A DNA stretch of 64,000 nt from Malus domestica (GCF_042453785.1 NC_091673.1:17889501-17953500), one strand, 5' to 3'; shown: positions 12,509 through 24,748, numbered from the stretch's first letter. Notes: a model not told the origin generated them from the letters alone. Numbers and translations are program-made.

Positions 12509-14657
12509 TAATCGAGTCGGTGTATCGAATTCCGGTGTTCCCACTAGTTCGGGTGCTATCAACATCACCACCTTCTCTCTCTACCTTTTGCAGCGTTGCG
12601 TGTGGATTTCCACAGGCTTCATGGCTGCTTCTTTCCAGCTTATGGTTGCGATTAAAGAGCTGTTCTCAGCTAGTGGAGGCGATTGGAGTAGGGATGCTTT
12701 GTCAGGAGCGTGGAATCGTCTTCGACAAGATTTGCTGGTGCGGAAGCGGATACAGCAGTGTTCTAGGTTTCCTTTCTTTTCTGATTGTTTTGGGCTCAAC
12801 TTTTGTCTGGGCTTCTTATGTAATTTTGTTTCAAACTCCCTCTGCTCCTCTCCCTCTCTGTCAATTTCCTTTTAATTTTTATCTTTCTATAAAGAAGTCA
12901 ACACAAAATGTTGACGTGATTTAATCGTAAACGTTCAAATAAGAGAAGACTAGAGGAAAGAGAAAAATGGGATAGAAGGGAATCCGGATCCAATAAGTAG
13001 CACAACAGTTTTGATGCTCCTAAAGTCGCCATATTGTAACACTAAAACAAAATGAATATTAGAACCAAAAAAACTAAAATTGATTGAAATTGATATGTCA
13101 ATCTTTTGTTAATGTTGAATATTCTGACATAACTGTGAATAAAAGTATGAAAAACAACCGATCGAATAAAACGTGGAAACAAGATATTCAAAAACATAGT
13201 TTTTTTTTTTTTTTTGTCAAAATATTCAAAATTATCATATTTGACTTTAGTTAAATTGAATGCATATAATTTATACGAGAAAACAAATTCCAGGCCAATA
13301 ATGCAACAAGTAAAAGGAGTGAAAGGAGCAGGATACGTCGTCGTTCCAGTTTGCAGAAGCAGCCGCAGACCCCCAGCCCCAGGGCCCTAGGTAATCCCAA
13401 CGTGTCCAAAATTCATCGCTTTCCAGTTTCCAGACTACTTGTGTTGTGCGCTGTTTCCTGACCCCTCGTAGTAAATTACGTGAAAACCCCTAGTATTGAA
13501 TTACCTAAAAGCCCTTCTTCCATTTTCTCCATCACAGAAACGAAATTGACCACGCAATTAATTAAAGTTGAATATTAAGCTGAGCAGCAGGCACCATCAG
13601 AATTCAGAACCGTGAAACTTTCGAACAAAAACGACACCAGGAAAGGTCATATTTCCGCTTGATTTGACTGTCTTTTCGACTATAGAATTCCAAGTTGCAC
13701 ATGAACAAATATAGACCGCTGATTCATGAAAGACCATGATTATGATTATGATTATGATTATGATTCCAGTAAATTGCCGAAGGTGGTGCATTACGTTTTC
13801 CACTCCGTGATATGTTAAATCCAACAGGATATTTTCTAGATTCTTTCAGAAAGATTATGAGAATTCGTAAATCGTGTTCATTCATCGTATATTGTGTAAT
13901 CAATTTTTGTCGGGTACTGTTTGTATTTAATTTTAAATAAAAATATTTAAAATGATTTCTGACCGCATGATATACGATAAACAATTATGATCCACGGATT
14001 TTTGAAATCCTCACAAAGAGAAACTGGCAAGGATCCAAATTCATATTAAAAGACAGATATTTTCATCTTTATTATTTTATTCTTTTTAATACAAACGATA
14101 TTTTACATTAAAAGTATATTATTAATTGAGAAAAGTTTAAATCCAAGATGTCGTAGAAGGGAGAAGAAGGCTCTAATTATAAAAGCAGTACGACTTACGT
14201 TAAAGATAAATATTTAAAAGAGAGAAAAAGCCAATTACTGTTTTGAAAAGGGGGGATAATTCATTAATTTTCTGTTTAAGGCTTTAAGCATAGCTGCATA
14301 GGTTGATTTGTCGGCACCAATATTAAGGCTTTCAAATGGAGGAAAAAGCCAATTACTTTTAGCATAGTGGAAAATGCCTTTAACCTTTTCCATTGATATT
14401 GTTTTTGCATAACGCTTTACATCCTGTTTGTGGCCGTATAAGCCAATATGAAAGTTACTTTCTTTTGAATCTTGCATGCTCAATTTGCCCTTTCTCGTTT
14501 TTTCATTGACAGCGAAAGGAAGGTTTAACCCTATACATATGACCGAATATAATACATATAAGTATGGTAGTATTAGAGCAAATTACTCACATATGCATTG
14601 TGTTGTATAATCATATAAAATATATACGGTCTAATTGCTATATAAATCACCAAATAA
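12509..14657. other. Intergenic DNA with no supported gene
   Basis: 12509-12880 can be read as overlapping short ORFs, but I recognise no protein. A hexanucleotide array, (ATGATT)n, lies at 13735-13765. A minus-strand ORF of 82 codons at 14235-14483 matches nothing I know. The rest is AT-rich. Confidence 0.4.
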
Positions 14658-14662
14658 ATCAT

Positions 14663-15799
14663 TGTTGACCCTAAAAACTACCAAGCCTACGTGGTGCGCA
14701 GGCCGAGTAATCTATAAGCTAACTACGTCCTTCGGTGAATGCGGGGCGTGCCAACTCGTCGGCCGAGCTTTGCCGAGGAGTAAATTTGTTGTTGTTGCGT
14801 TGGGTGCGCGGCTGATTTCTGCGTCTTGCGATTGCGGCCGAGAAAGGAACACGTCTCGGCCTCTTGGGCTCTCGAACCTGAAGACAAGGTTACTATTCTT
14901 ACGAAGCTCACGAATCGCCGTCGTCGGATTCGGTCACAGTGATGTTATTCGTCAGAGTAAACTCACGACGAATCGACACCAAAGTGTAAGGGCACAAATA
15001 CTCAAAGCGAATATAAGTCTTGATAGTGAACGTGGTTAGGCCGTCTGAATGCCGAACTCTAAATCCCACTTGAGAATAACCAATCATAAAATAACTTGGC
15101 ATGCAATGCGCCGAGCTCAGTAAACTGTAACACCTCACTTCGCCGAGAAGGCTAATGAGATGACCTCAATTAATAAGGATTCGGAAATCCTTCTCGACCG
15201 AGACTTGGATAGGTAACCAACCGTCCTCGCCGTAGTGCTGTTGATGCCAACGGAAGATGCTGCGAGATCGACTGATTCTACGGCGACAGAGCTATCTATG
15301 CCGACTTAAGATATCATCGGTTGCTTTCACAGTGCTGTTGATGCCAACAGAAGATGTGTCAACGAAAAGAGAAAATAAAAATCTCAAAGTTGTTGAGATA
15401 GTTTGCGCAGGGCAGTTGTGTGTTGAATTGGAGGAGGCTTGAATGATGTACAACCTCCTCTATTTATAGCACCGGATACCCTCAAGGTTGAGTTAAAACC
15501 CTACCCAGATTAGGACTCTTTCTCCTGATCAAACACCAACTCGACCAGTCATTCTTTCACCATAATTGTGAACCTATTCCTTTATTGATTCGGATTCACT
15601 TCCGAGTTATTGATCTTGCCGAGACTCCTCATTGCACCAGGATTCGACTCGTCTTGCGACATGGCATAACCGACCAGGATTTGGAAGCCCACGACCTAAC
15701 CGATCCAGAATTAACCGATCCTTGAGAACCCTGTCGTAAGGCCTTCTGGGCCGAGAATAACTCTATACTCGGCCCAAACTAATATTTTGGGCCCAAACA
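14663..15799. mobile_element. Solo LTR with exact 5-bp target duplication
   Basis: 1,137-bp unit beginning TGTTGACCCT and ending GGGCCCAAACA, flanked on both sides by ATCAT (14658-14662 and 15800-15804). TG...CA ends plus a 5-bp duplication and no internal region define a solo LTR left by LTR-LTR recombination. It is GC-richer than its surroundings, has a TATA-like TATTTATAG near 15462, and holds an internal repeat TGCTGTTGATGCCAAC (about 15236 and 15331). ORFs inside it are not genes. Confidence 0.92.
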
Positions 15800-16117
15800 A
15801 TCATATAGAAAAATAAGATATTATCATGAAAGTATATACAAAATTTAATGCATACTAACAAACAAAACACAATGCTCATGCAAATGAAATTGGATTAGAA
15901 AATTTTGAAAAATACGGTCGAGTCAAGAGCTTAGTTCTTTTTTCTTTAAGACGATTTAAGCTTTACTGCGATATTCATGATTAATTGGCGTATTTCTTTC
16001 AAGATACAACGACTACGTTCTTATAATAGTAGCACTCCAAACATAAGGCCCTAGCGAACCATAATTGTGTTGAACTCTCTAAAAATCTTGCTTAATCTTA
16101 ATAATGATTTTAACGCC

Positions 16118-16290
16118 ACTCAGTATTACGGTCTGGTAATATTCTTCTTCACCTTCTTCACTTGAAAGTGAGAGGTCTTAGGTTCAAATCTCGTGGATGA
16201 TGAATTCGATATCAAATTAAGCCTATTGCGTGGTTTTGTCAAACTCTTCATTCCCTTAGTGTAAAAATATCAATTTATTAAAAAAAAAAT
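16118..16290 (+). mobile_element. tRNA-derived SINE, copy 2
   Basis: Shares with copy 1 the order TTACGGTCTGGTAATATTC, GAGAGGTCTTAGGTTCAAATC (B-box region) and a tail ending TTAGTGTAAAAATATCA, followed by an A-rich run (16279-16290). It lies about 150 bp upstream of the CIPK TATA box. Confidence 0.65.
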
Positions 16291-16442
16291 TATTTTTGAC
16301 TCAAATGATAAAACTTAATTATTTTTTTGACCAAATATGAAAAACTGGTCACAATTGCCCAACAAAGACGGACCAAACCCTAAAAGGGTGTTTTGGGAAA
16401 CCCAAATTAAGAAGCGAGCTAGTAGCCTCCCGAAAAATATGC

Positions 16443-16450
16443 TATAAATA
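16443..16450 (+). promoter_or_regulatory. TATA box of the CIPK4-like gene
   Basis: TATAAATA lies 27 bp before the first in-frame ATG (16470) and 105 bp before the second (16548). Plant transcription usually starts about 25-35 bp after the TATA box, so the first ATG would fall at or before the transcript start. This favours the second ATG. Confidence 0.6.
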
Positions 16451-16547
16451 AAACCCAACTCATAAGGCAGTGGCCATTGTTCTTCACAGTTTCTGGGTTT
16501 CTGTCGTTGCTGCTGTTGCTGCTATTGCCTCCTCCAACCCGCGAGCC

Positions 16548-17846
16548 ATGGGCCCTGGGGTCCCACCAACCCTATCACCCACCTCCGCAGCCGCCGCCGC
16601 CACCCCCACCTCCACCCGCACCACCCTCCTAGGCAAATACCAACTGGGCAGGCTGTTGGGCCGAGGCAGCTTCGCCAAGGTCTACAAAGCTCAATCCCTC
16701 GTCGACAACACCGCTGTCGCCGTCAAAATCATCGACAAGTCCCAAACTGACGCCACCATGGAGCCCCGCATCCTCCGAGAAATCTCCGCCATGCGTCGCC
16801 TCCAGCAACACCCCAACGTCCTCAAAATCCACGAAGTCCTAGCCACCAAGTCCAAAATCTACCTCGTCGTCGAGCTCGCCACGGGCGGCGAGTTGTTCGC
16901 CAAACTCTCGCGCCACGGTAAATTGCCGGAGTCCCTTGCCCGCCGCTACTTCCAGCAGCTCGTCTCGGCGTTGCACTTCTGCCACCAAAACGGCGTCGCT
17001 CACCGCGATATGAAGCCCCAGAATCTTTTGCTCGACAAGAACGGCAACTTGAAAGTCTCCGATTTCGGTCTCTCCGCCTTACCCGGTCAGCTCAAAAATG
17101 GGCTGCTCCACACCGCTTGTGGGACCCCCTCGTACACGGCACCCGAGGTGGTTTACCGGCACGGCTACGACGGCTCAAAAGCCGATGCGTGGTCGTGCGG
17201 CGTCATCCTCTTCGTCCTGCTCGCCGGGCGCCTGCCGTTCGACGACAGCAATTTGATCGCCATGTATAAGAAGGTTCAGAGGCGGGAGTACGAAATTCCG
17301 GGTTGGATTTCGAAGCCGGCGGGTAAGATCATATACCAGCTGCTCGACCCGAACCCGAACACGAGGTTGGGGACTGAGGCGTTGATGGAGAAGCCGTGGT
17401 TTAAAAGATCGATTGATTTAAGGCTTTCCGAGGAGCTGGCTGCGGAGGTAAAGAAATGCGACGTCGTTCCGTGCGGGATTAATGCGTTTGATATAATATC
17501 GATGTCATCGGGGTTGAATCTCTCCGGGCTTTTCGAGGCGGAGACAGGGAGGGAGAGGCGGTTCACAGCGGAGGCGGGGGCGGATACGGTGGTGGAGAAG
17601 GTGGGGGAGGTTGGGAAGAGGCTGGGGTACAGAGTGGAGAAAGGGAAGAGCGGTGTGAGTGTTGGGGTGGGGAAAGGGGCGATGATGAGGGTGGTAATGG
17701 CGGTTGAGGTAATGGAGATTGCGCCAAGTTTGGTGGTTGGGGAAGTGAAGATGGCGGAAGGAGGCGGCGGCGGCGTGGTTGAGTTTGAGCGGGAGGTTAG
17801 GCTTTGGGAAGAGTTGGGAACTGGGTTGGAAAACCTTGTCGTTTGA
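16548..17846 (+). CDS. CIPK4: CBL-interacting protein kinase (SnRK3), CIPK4-like
   Basis: Ser/Thr kinase activated by calcium-bound CBL proteins; it links calcium signals to ion transport and stress responses. The gene is intronless with 432 residues from the chosen ATG, which sits in a good context (GCCATGGGC). Residue positions: glycine loop LGRGSFAKV about 37-45, catalytic lysine K60 (AVKII), HRD at 152-154 within [11 protein letters not shown] at 172-174, APE at 198-200. The NAF/FISL motif that binds CBL begins [19 protein letters not shown] at 311. A C-terminal regulatory domain with a PPI-like region follows. All catalytic residues are present. An in-frame upstream ATG at 16470 would add 26 hydrophobic residues but lies too close to the TATA box. 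CIPK4 is preferred over CIPK7 because of its position near the acylpeptidase gene. Confidence 0.9.
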   Translation: MGPGVPPTLSPTSAAAAATPTSTRTTLLGKYQLGRLLGRGSFAKVYKAQSLVDNTAVAVKIIDKSQTDATMEPRILREISAMRRLQQHPNVLKIHEVLATKSKIYLVVELATGGELFAKLSRHGKLPESLARRYFQQLVSALHFCHQNGVAHRDMKPQNLLLDKNGNLKVSDFGLSALPGQLKNGLLHTACGTPSYTAPEVVYRHGYDGSKADAWSCGVILFVLLAGRLPFDDSNLIAMYKKVQRREYEIPGWISKPAGKIIYQLLDPNPNTRLGTEALMEKPWFKRSIDLRLSEELAAEVKKCDVVPCGINAFDIISMSSGLNLSGLFEAETGRERRFTAEAGADTVVEKVGEVGKRLGYRVEKGKSGVSVGVGKGAMMRVVMAVEVMEIAPSLVVGEVKMAEGGGGGVVEFEREVRLWEELGTGLENLVV

Positions 17847-18578
17847 TGTTGGATTTAAGCTGGCTGCGTGTGTTGTGAGGAAATAAACACGGGGTTGATT
17901 TAACTTAATCTTTGTACACACGAGGCCGAGGCCAAGGCCGATGACAGTGTATCCGTGTTATGTAAGTCATTTTCCGATAACAGGGGCATCGATAATTAAG
18001 CTTAATTAACGCCCGATTAGTGGTTTATTAGTTGGAATTAGATTCCTTTGTTTATTGAGAGAATGTTGGGTTAAGATTTTGGATCTTGTACATGAGCTGA
18101 GATACTGTAGTCTTGTCATTTCAAGCTCAAAGATTTAAGTATGGCACAAATTCGTTTAGCGTATGAATCGATGTTGCATACCAACAGATTCAACGATGCT
18201 TCGCAACTCTAAATTCTACTCGTTTGTTGTATTTTGTCGTATCATTTACAACATTTGCTACTCCCTAAAATATGATGCAACTCAAATCGAATTATTATTC
18301 ATTTCTTAATCGCTTCCTTGATGATCCTAGATTTAATTGGCCTAATACACAACAAGAAAGAACCACTTATTTTCTCGTTTCAACATTTTCACTTTTATCC
18401 GTGTCACGTATTCCACTAGCATGCAAAGCTAACAAATTTAATTATTTTTTTGTTAACAAACTAAAATTTCAATTATTAATAACAAAAGAAGAAAAATATT
18501 AAAATTTTAGGTTTCTAGTAGGATACACGTGACACTAAGAGAATTTAAAAAGTTAAAATAAAAAAAGTAAGCAAGAAG
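17847..18578. other. 3' flank of CIPK4-like gene
   Basis: AT-rich 3' UTR and intergenic DNA. No other feature was recognised before the hAT-like element. Confidence 0.5.
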
Positions 18579-18586
18579 GTTGCTAC

Positions 18587-19698
18587 CAAGGATTTAAATA
18601 TCGAAAATATCGGCAAAGAGTTACCGATATTTTAACAAGTATCCAATGAGTTTTCGTCAAAATATCGCGATATTACCGATAATATCGCGATATGACATCT
18701 AAAAATTCTTAAAATTTTCTGAAAAGTCTCAATTTTGAGACTAAAGTGATTCGAACCCCCTCCCATTTGACTCTTAACGCCTTAACCACCATATCACTTA
18801 TGTTGTTTTGATAATATGCTACTATATTTATATATATTGTTTGTTTTGAATTCTTTTTACAAGAAACAAATTTGCACATATTCCAAATTTTTTGTGGTAT
18901 TATATTTTAAATTGTGTCAATTAATTACTTAGTCAATGGCATGTGGTTTTTAATTTTTCTATTTTTTATTTGGTCACTTACATGGTAGGGCTGGAAAAAA
19001 TTCCCGAAAATCCCAAACCAAATCGAAAAAGTCCCAAACCCAAACCGAAAAATCCCAAACCAAAACCATCCTGAAGTTCGGGAATCCCATCCCGAAATTT
19101 TCGATATGGGATTGGTTTCCAAATCCCATTTGTTTGGTAATCCCGAAAAATACCGAAGTATTCGGTTTCCTATTGACTTTTGGGTTTTGGTTCTTGAAAA
19201 CCATTGCCATGGTTGCTGACTACTCTTCACAATACACTTACTCTACAAATAGAGATGATGAAGATAGTGAAAATTTTGAACCTCATAGGAACTCTATGTG
19301 GTACTAAGTCACTCATGTATCTTACCATGCAATGTATAACGTGTAAAATATTGTACTAATTCATTATATATAAATGATTATGGTGTGTTTAAACTTCTTT
19401 CATTAATTACTACATATTTTCTACATTCACAATGTTTGCCAGCTCGCTATATAATCAACTTAAATCAGTTAAATCCATCATGCAATGCATTTCCTTCCAA
19501 TTTTTTGTGATAAACTAATAGATAATTGACTAAATAAACATCCTGCAAAGTTTCAATAAAAATTTCCAAGTTTTTCTTACAATTTCCGTGGTTTCCATGT
19601 AATTTTTATCGATATCGATATTATCCCGATATTTCCATCGATATTTCCGTGTTTTCGGACTACCGATATTTCCGATATTACCGATATTTTCTTCCTTG
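18587..19698. mobile_element. hAT-like non-autonomous element, copy 2
   Basis: The ends are imperfect inverted repeats: CAAGGATTTAAATATCG at the left and the complement of ATATTTTCTTCCTTG at the right. They are flanked by an exact 8-bp duplication GTTGCTAC (18579-18586 and 19699-19706). Subterminal ATATCG/CGATAT motifs are dense on both sides. The last 480 bp (about 19222-19698) are nearly identical to 12024-12500 of copy 1, while the middles differ. An inner block (about 18986-19208) rich in TCCCAAACC and TCCCGAAA repeats is absent from copy 1 and may be a nested insertion. Confidence 0.88.
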
Positions 19699-19706
19699 GT
19701 TGCTAC

Positions 19707-20724
19707 CACTTTTTGTGTATTGAAAAAAAAAAACTATAACATACGATATTCAAAATCCAACCAAGAAAATTTGGAAACACATGCATTATGCGTACACACA
19801 ATTGTATACAATGACTGTTGTATTCTTACTATTTTTTTTAAGAGATCCACATTGATGATCCAATATTTACATGCATATCAAATCAATAATACTATGAGAT
19901 TAAAACCCAAATAAACTTCTGCCTACTGAATAATATTTTAAAAGAGAATTCCGTTTTCTTGGTCACTTGGTAATCAAGATTCACAGTTACTGGTTTTTAA
20001 ATTTGATACCAATGATTGCGATTAAAACACTAAAGTGACATTTTACTTATTTTTAGATATCAAATTTAGAGGTGAGTGACTATGCATAACACTTTTGTTT
20101 TGAAAGTTGTTCATACATAAATCCCCACCAAGTATTTATCAAAAGAGTGTAGTAATATCTTTTACAACACCAACTGGCCTAATCAAGTTTAGGAGATACT
20201 ATGTTTGTAAAGTTTGTGGTGCGTGAACTTGAGAAGAAATAATATTAGGAAACTTCTGCCTTGTGCTTAGTAAATATTCAATGTACAAAGGCAATTACAC
20301 AAAACCTGACAATTTCGTTGCTCTTCTTTTTACAACGCCCACGGATGAATAGAAGAGCACATTACAACCTTTTGCATACATATATTTAAGAGTCACAGCT
20401 GGTCATACAAGGATGTTACATAATCTTCAATTTGGTTCAAGGACTTACTCCTGTAGAGTTGGCTATACAGTTCTTGTTCCGAGCAATCGGCTCTATACAG
20501 GATCACGTCTCTCGCCCCTGTGAACCGAAATGTGACCTACATTTTCGTTTTGTCAAAGTTTTCATCTCCCTTTTCAGTACCGTTGAGTGAGACATCGGTT
20601 GTAACTTTGAATAAATAATCAACTTCTACACCTGAAGTTCCACAGCTCAATTCCTTTACTGAATTTCATTAATCAGCAAGGACAATGCCTGGTGAGTATT
20701 CAAAATGCTCTTCGCAGAGAGTAT
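19707..20724. other. 3' flank of the PPR gene
   Basis: No gene was recognised. The part from about 20280 to 20724 probably contains the 3' UTR of the minus-strand PPR gene. Confidence 0.45.
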
Positions 20725-23340
20725 CTACAGATAATTACTTTCATTTAATCTCACAACAGATGAGAGGGCTGAAATCCACGCTCGCAACCCACGCCGAGCA
20801 TCCTTCTTCACTGATACTTCCAGATTGCCGACAGCCTGCTTTGAAATCCCAGATTTCACCAAAACAATTCCAAGTGATTTGAATGTATGATCATCAGGTT
20901 GAACGGAAGCTTTTATCATTTCCTTGAAAGTTGCCACTACCTCTTTGAATCTTCCATACATCGCATACAGCCCAAGCACATTATTATAACTGAGCAAATC
21001 AGTTAAAAGTCGCAGTTCTCTCATCTGCATTGCAATCTGAATGGCCTCCTCAAACCTCCCCAGTTTCTTATACATGCACAACATCATTGCGTATGTAAAC
21101 TCATTTGCAGCTCCCTTGCTCTTCAAGCTATCAAAGAGTTTTTCTGCTGGCTCAACCATACATCGCTCGCTATAAAGGTCAATCATACAATTTGAAGCAT
21201 AAATAGCATGACCATCCTCTGAAGATTGAAGAAGTCTGTATGTTTCTTCTGCTTCATTCAAAAATCCAACTTTAGTATAGAGCTTGATCAAGGAGTTGTA
21301 AATCACCGTGTTCCCAGGCAAACCTGCCTTTTTCATTGCATCAGCATAACTCAGAGCTTCATTAACACTTCCGATATCAGCGAAAGCATTTATCAACACC
21401 CCAAAGATAATAACATCCGGCTGAACATTGAATCTGACCATCTCTTTGTATAGTTCCTCTGCCATTTCCAGTTCTCCTAACTTTGCAAAGCTTGATATCA
21501 CAGCACAATACGGGAGGCAATGATTTACCAATCCTGCCTCCTGCATCTTCCTGAGATAGGGTTTTGCTGTATGTGGCATATCAGCACTAGCCAAAATTTG
21601 TATCAGAGAGCTATAGCTACATTTGTCCGGAACTACGCCATGACTCTCCATGCTATCAAACAGCTGACATGCTTGACCATACTGTTTCCCCACCCCATAA
21701 GCTTTAATCATCACGTTAAACTCAAGGACACTCAATTTCTTTGCTTCTAGGCAGCAAATGAAAACTTTCTCAGCTTCCAAAATATGGCCACGCTCTCCAT
21801 ATGCATCAATGTTGGCAGAAAAGCACTCAGAACTCAAATTCCCTGAAAGATGAAATCTCATGAACCAAAACCATGACTTTTCAAGCATCCTGGCATCTAT
21901 GTACATCCTTGTCAGAGCTGTCTGAGTGAACTCATCAATCTCAAGACCCTTTTCATCCATCTCTGATATGAGGACTTCAGCTTTGCTAACCATGTGCCTT
22001 ATTGAGTACGCATACAAAAGGATGCGGTAACTGACAGGGTCTGGCTCAAGGTGAGCCTCCTTCATCTTTGTGAAGTAGTTTGTCGCCATGTCTATATTGT
22101 CATGCTTTGCATGGAGGGAAATTAGAATATTATATGTTCTTGTATCGGGTGGACATCGAAGCTCTTCCATCTTCTGCAATAGGGAAGCAACTTCTTCCAG
22201 CCGGCCATGGTTACCACAAATGTGAATCATTGTATTGAAAGTAACTGTAGTTGGAGCAATCCCTTCCCTAAGCATCATTGCAAATATTTCAGATGCTTCT
22301 TTAAGTTGGCCATCCTTTCCATATGTGTCAATCAATGTATTGTATGTATGCGAGCTCAAAGAAATGTGAGAATGCAAAGAACTTTGCAATCCAGAAGCAC
22401 TTGTTGTAGAAGTGCCCTCTTGTTCTTGTCTCAAAGATACGCTCAACGACCATTTGTTGAAAAAATCCTCAGCGTTTCGAAACTCTCTCGCTTTCTTATA
22501 CAATTGAACGACAATCCCCATGGTAACCTCATCCGGTTTCATTCCTTGTTCGCTCATCTTGTCCAGCCAAACAAGTGCTTCTTCTTTAAGCCCGCCTTTA
22601 CTGTAAACATCAATCAAAGTTCCATAAGTTGAATTTATCGGTGCTATTCCGTTAACCTTCATCTCATCCCAAAGGCTCTCGACACGGCTCCACTTCCTCG
22701 CCTTCCCAAGAATTCTAAGCACTATATTATAGTGAATCACATTCACCTCATAACAATCCTTTCTCTTAAACCACTCAAAAATCTCCCAAGCCCTTTTCCA
22801 ACACAGCTGCTCCTTCAAAATTATACTCCTTTCCTTGTTAGTAAGCCTATCTTCCCACGGCCTCAGAGCCTCATCCAAATCCTCAACTTCATCCAAAGCC
22901 TTCAAAATTGCAGGAATGCAACCTCCGTAACTGACGCATTTGGTCGAACACCTGGAGTGCACTTTCTTCACCACTCCATTCCCATCCCCCACCCTCAACC
23001 CACCACCAACATCTCCACTTTTCGCAAAACGGCCACTACCCTTGACGTTTTTCCTCTTCTCCCCACCTGGGTTCTTCACAAAACTGGGTTTTTTCAGCTC
23101 GACCTCATGAACAGCGACGCCATTTCCACACCTGCCATTTGTGGGTCGATGAACTTCACCCAACTTCTTCTTCAGCCCTCCTCCTCCATTGGGACTCTGA
23201 ACCACTCTCTGTTTCCTATCGTTGCTTATGAGTTCGAGTTTGTCCAGTGGAGAGCGTCCTGCGTTGGGGGACGTTTTTATGGAACCCAGAATTGGGAAGC
23301 AACTGGTGTCCAAGTGCAGCTTCAGAAACATTGCTTTCAC
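20725..23340 (-). CDS. P-class pentatricopeptide repeat protein, At1g73710-like
   Basis: Single-exon ORF of 871 residues. PPR proteins bind organellar RNA through arrays of about 35-residue helical hairpins and act in stability, splicing or translation of plastid or mitochondrial transcripts. Residues 1-130 are basic and low in acidic residues at the start, in keeping with an organelle-targeting region. The first clear repeat begins near residue 201 (NVIHYNIVLRILGKARKWSR) and repeats such as HTYNTLIDTYGKDGQLKEA and TRTYNILISLHAKHDNIDMA continue to about residue 835. No E, DYW or SMR domain follows, so it is P-class. Closest in my recollection to Arabidopsis At1g73710, which is somewhat longer. 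The start is the first ATG; a second lies three codons on. RNA target unknown. Confidence 0.9.
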   Translation of the reverse strand: MKAMFLKLHLDTSCFPILGSIKTSPNAGRSPLDKLELISNDRKQRVVQSPNGGGGLKKKLGEVHRPTNGRCGNGVAVHEVELKKPSFVKNPGGEKRKNVKGSGRFAKSGDVGGGLRVGDGNGVVKKVHSRCSTKCVSYGGCIPAILKALDEVEDLDEALRPWEDRLTNKERSIILKEQLCWKRAWEIFEWFKRKDCYEVNVIHYNIVLRILGKARKWSRVESLWDEMKVNGIAPINSTYGTLIDVYSKGGLKEEALVWLDKMSEQGMKPDEVTMGIVVQLYKKAREFRNAEDFFNKWSLSVSLRQEQEGTSTTSASGLQSSLHSHISLSSHTYNTLIDTYGKDGQLKEASEIFAMMLREGIAPTTVTFNTMIHICGNHGRLEEVASLLQKMEELRCPPDTRTYNILISLHAKHDNIDMATNYFTKMKEAHLEPDPVSYRILLYAYSIRHMVSKAEVLISEMDEKGLEIDEFTQTALTRMYIDARMLEKSWFWFMRFHLSGNLSSECFSANIDAYGERGHILEAEKVFICCLEAKKLSVLEFNVMIKAYGVGKQYGQACQLFDSMESHGVVPDKCSYSSLIQILASADMPHTAKPYLRKMQEAGLVNHCLPYCAVISSFAKLGELEMAEELYKEMVRFNVQPDVIIFGVLINAFADIGSVNEALSYADAMKKAGLPGNTVIYNSLIKLYTKVGFLNEAEETYRLLQSSEDGHAIYASNCMIDLYSERCMVEPAEKLFDSLKSKGAANEFTYAMMLCMYKKLGRFEEAIQIAMQMRELRLLTDLLSYNNVLGLYAMYGRFKEVVATFKEMIKASVQPDDHTFKSLGIVLVKSGISKQAVGNLEVSVKKDARRGLRAWISALSSVVRLNESNYL

Positions 23341-24748
23341 AGAAACTGAATCATACTATAGCTTTTCCTCGAGTTTCAGGAGAATGACATGGATAGAAAT
23401 TTAGAGAATGTGCAGAACGTGCTCGGTGGAATCCAATGGACTCGAATACGAGAAAGTTATAGGCACTAGGCAGCAGCGCGTAATATCCTTTTCGGAAATG
23501 CGAGTTTCGGAGCATCCAAATACCGAGGTGGGAACTATCGTATTATACGGGTCCACCCAACCCATCAAAATTTGAACACCATTTGTTTTGTATGAATTAT
23601 ATGGTATGATTAGCATGGCTTAGATTTTTGTAGTCATTCAATTTATGTTCATTGCATGCTTAATTAATGAGTATTCAACCTATGTGTTGATGACTTCCAA
23701 CATCGTGAGGTTGGAAAAAAATTGTGATCCTAACCTGAATTCAAATCAATTTAGTTTGACAACGTTAGAATTCGAGTGATGTGAACTGAGAAATGCTAAC
23801 ATAATGGGTTTGAGTAAGATATTGGAGAAAGCTAAATTATTTAAAATTTTAGAAAAAATCTTATAAACGTCCATAATTCTTGCAGCACTTTCGTCTTAAT
23901 AAATTTAACATTTCTTTTTTTTTACTTTTATGAAGCGTGGATAAATTTTTTGTTTGGGGTAGTAAAAAGAATTGAAAAGTGTAAAAGAGAGGATGGAAGA
24001 GTGTTAATTTTCTTCTGTTTTGATGGATTCTAATAAAAAAGTGATTTTTTTTCATAAAGTAGTAGGCAACGCGCAAGAGCTCTTTACCCTGCCTCTTTAT
24101 CTACAAACCCGTTGCACCTGTTAACCACCATTTCATTTTTAGATATGAAAATTCTTAACGCGCATGTTCTTGGCTTCGCGGTTCACACCGCCCTGAAACG
24201 CCAACAGCACCAGGATTATGCCCAAAAAAACCCACGACACTCGTCTAGATTTGTCAAAACATTCCAAAGGAAGACCACTTCTTATATTCTCGATACAGCC
24301 CCATAGACTTGGCTGTGTTTCTACGAGAAAAACACATTTATATTGCTCATATGCAATGCTCATAACTCACTCAACATTTGTTTGACAAATTGTCTACATT
24401 GGCTAACAGATACAAATACAAGGGCTAAATTAGACAAATTAAAAACACAAGTGCCAAACATGACCTGTAAGCCAAAACAATATTATATAACAATTGAGTT
24501 GAAGTTCTATTACTGAAATCAATAATCATAAGTTTTCAAGTAGGTAGTTTTGCATTCAGATTGAAGATTATACATGCTGAGCAAAGGCATGGGCAGACGA
24601 CCTTACACGTTCAAGGTGGATTCAACCTACTCGACTATGACTCTAATAAACAACGTTGCAGACTGATTTGCCCTGCCCATAAATCAACCATCTTACGAAA
24701 GCTCTCAAAGTCGAACTACGGGGGCAGGGGAGAAATGGCTATATTCAT
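23341..24748. other. Intergenic region between PPR promoter and acylpeptidase 3' end
   Basis: Holds the PPR upstream region (to about 23640), AT-rich DNA and the probable 3' UTR of the acylpeptidase gene. A 74-codon minus-strand ORF at 24139-24363 has one hydrophobic stretch (WVFLGIILVLLAFQGG) but I do not recognise it. Confidence 0.4.

Noticed and set aside
14635..15442. Several ORFs up to 134 codons
   Set aside because: All lie in or across the solo LTR and show no protein similarity I recognise.
16470..16547. Upstream ATG adding 26 hydrophobic residues to the CIPK4-like kinase
   Set aside because: It is 27 bp after the TATA box, likely at or before the transcript start, and other CIPKs lack such an extension.
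24139..24363. 74-codon minus-strand ORF with a hydrophobic segment
   Set aside because: It lies just downstream of the acylpeptidase gene, with no recognised homologue and no sign of splicing.
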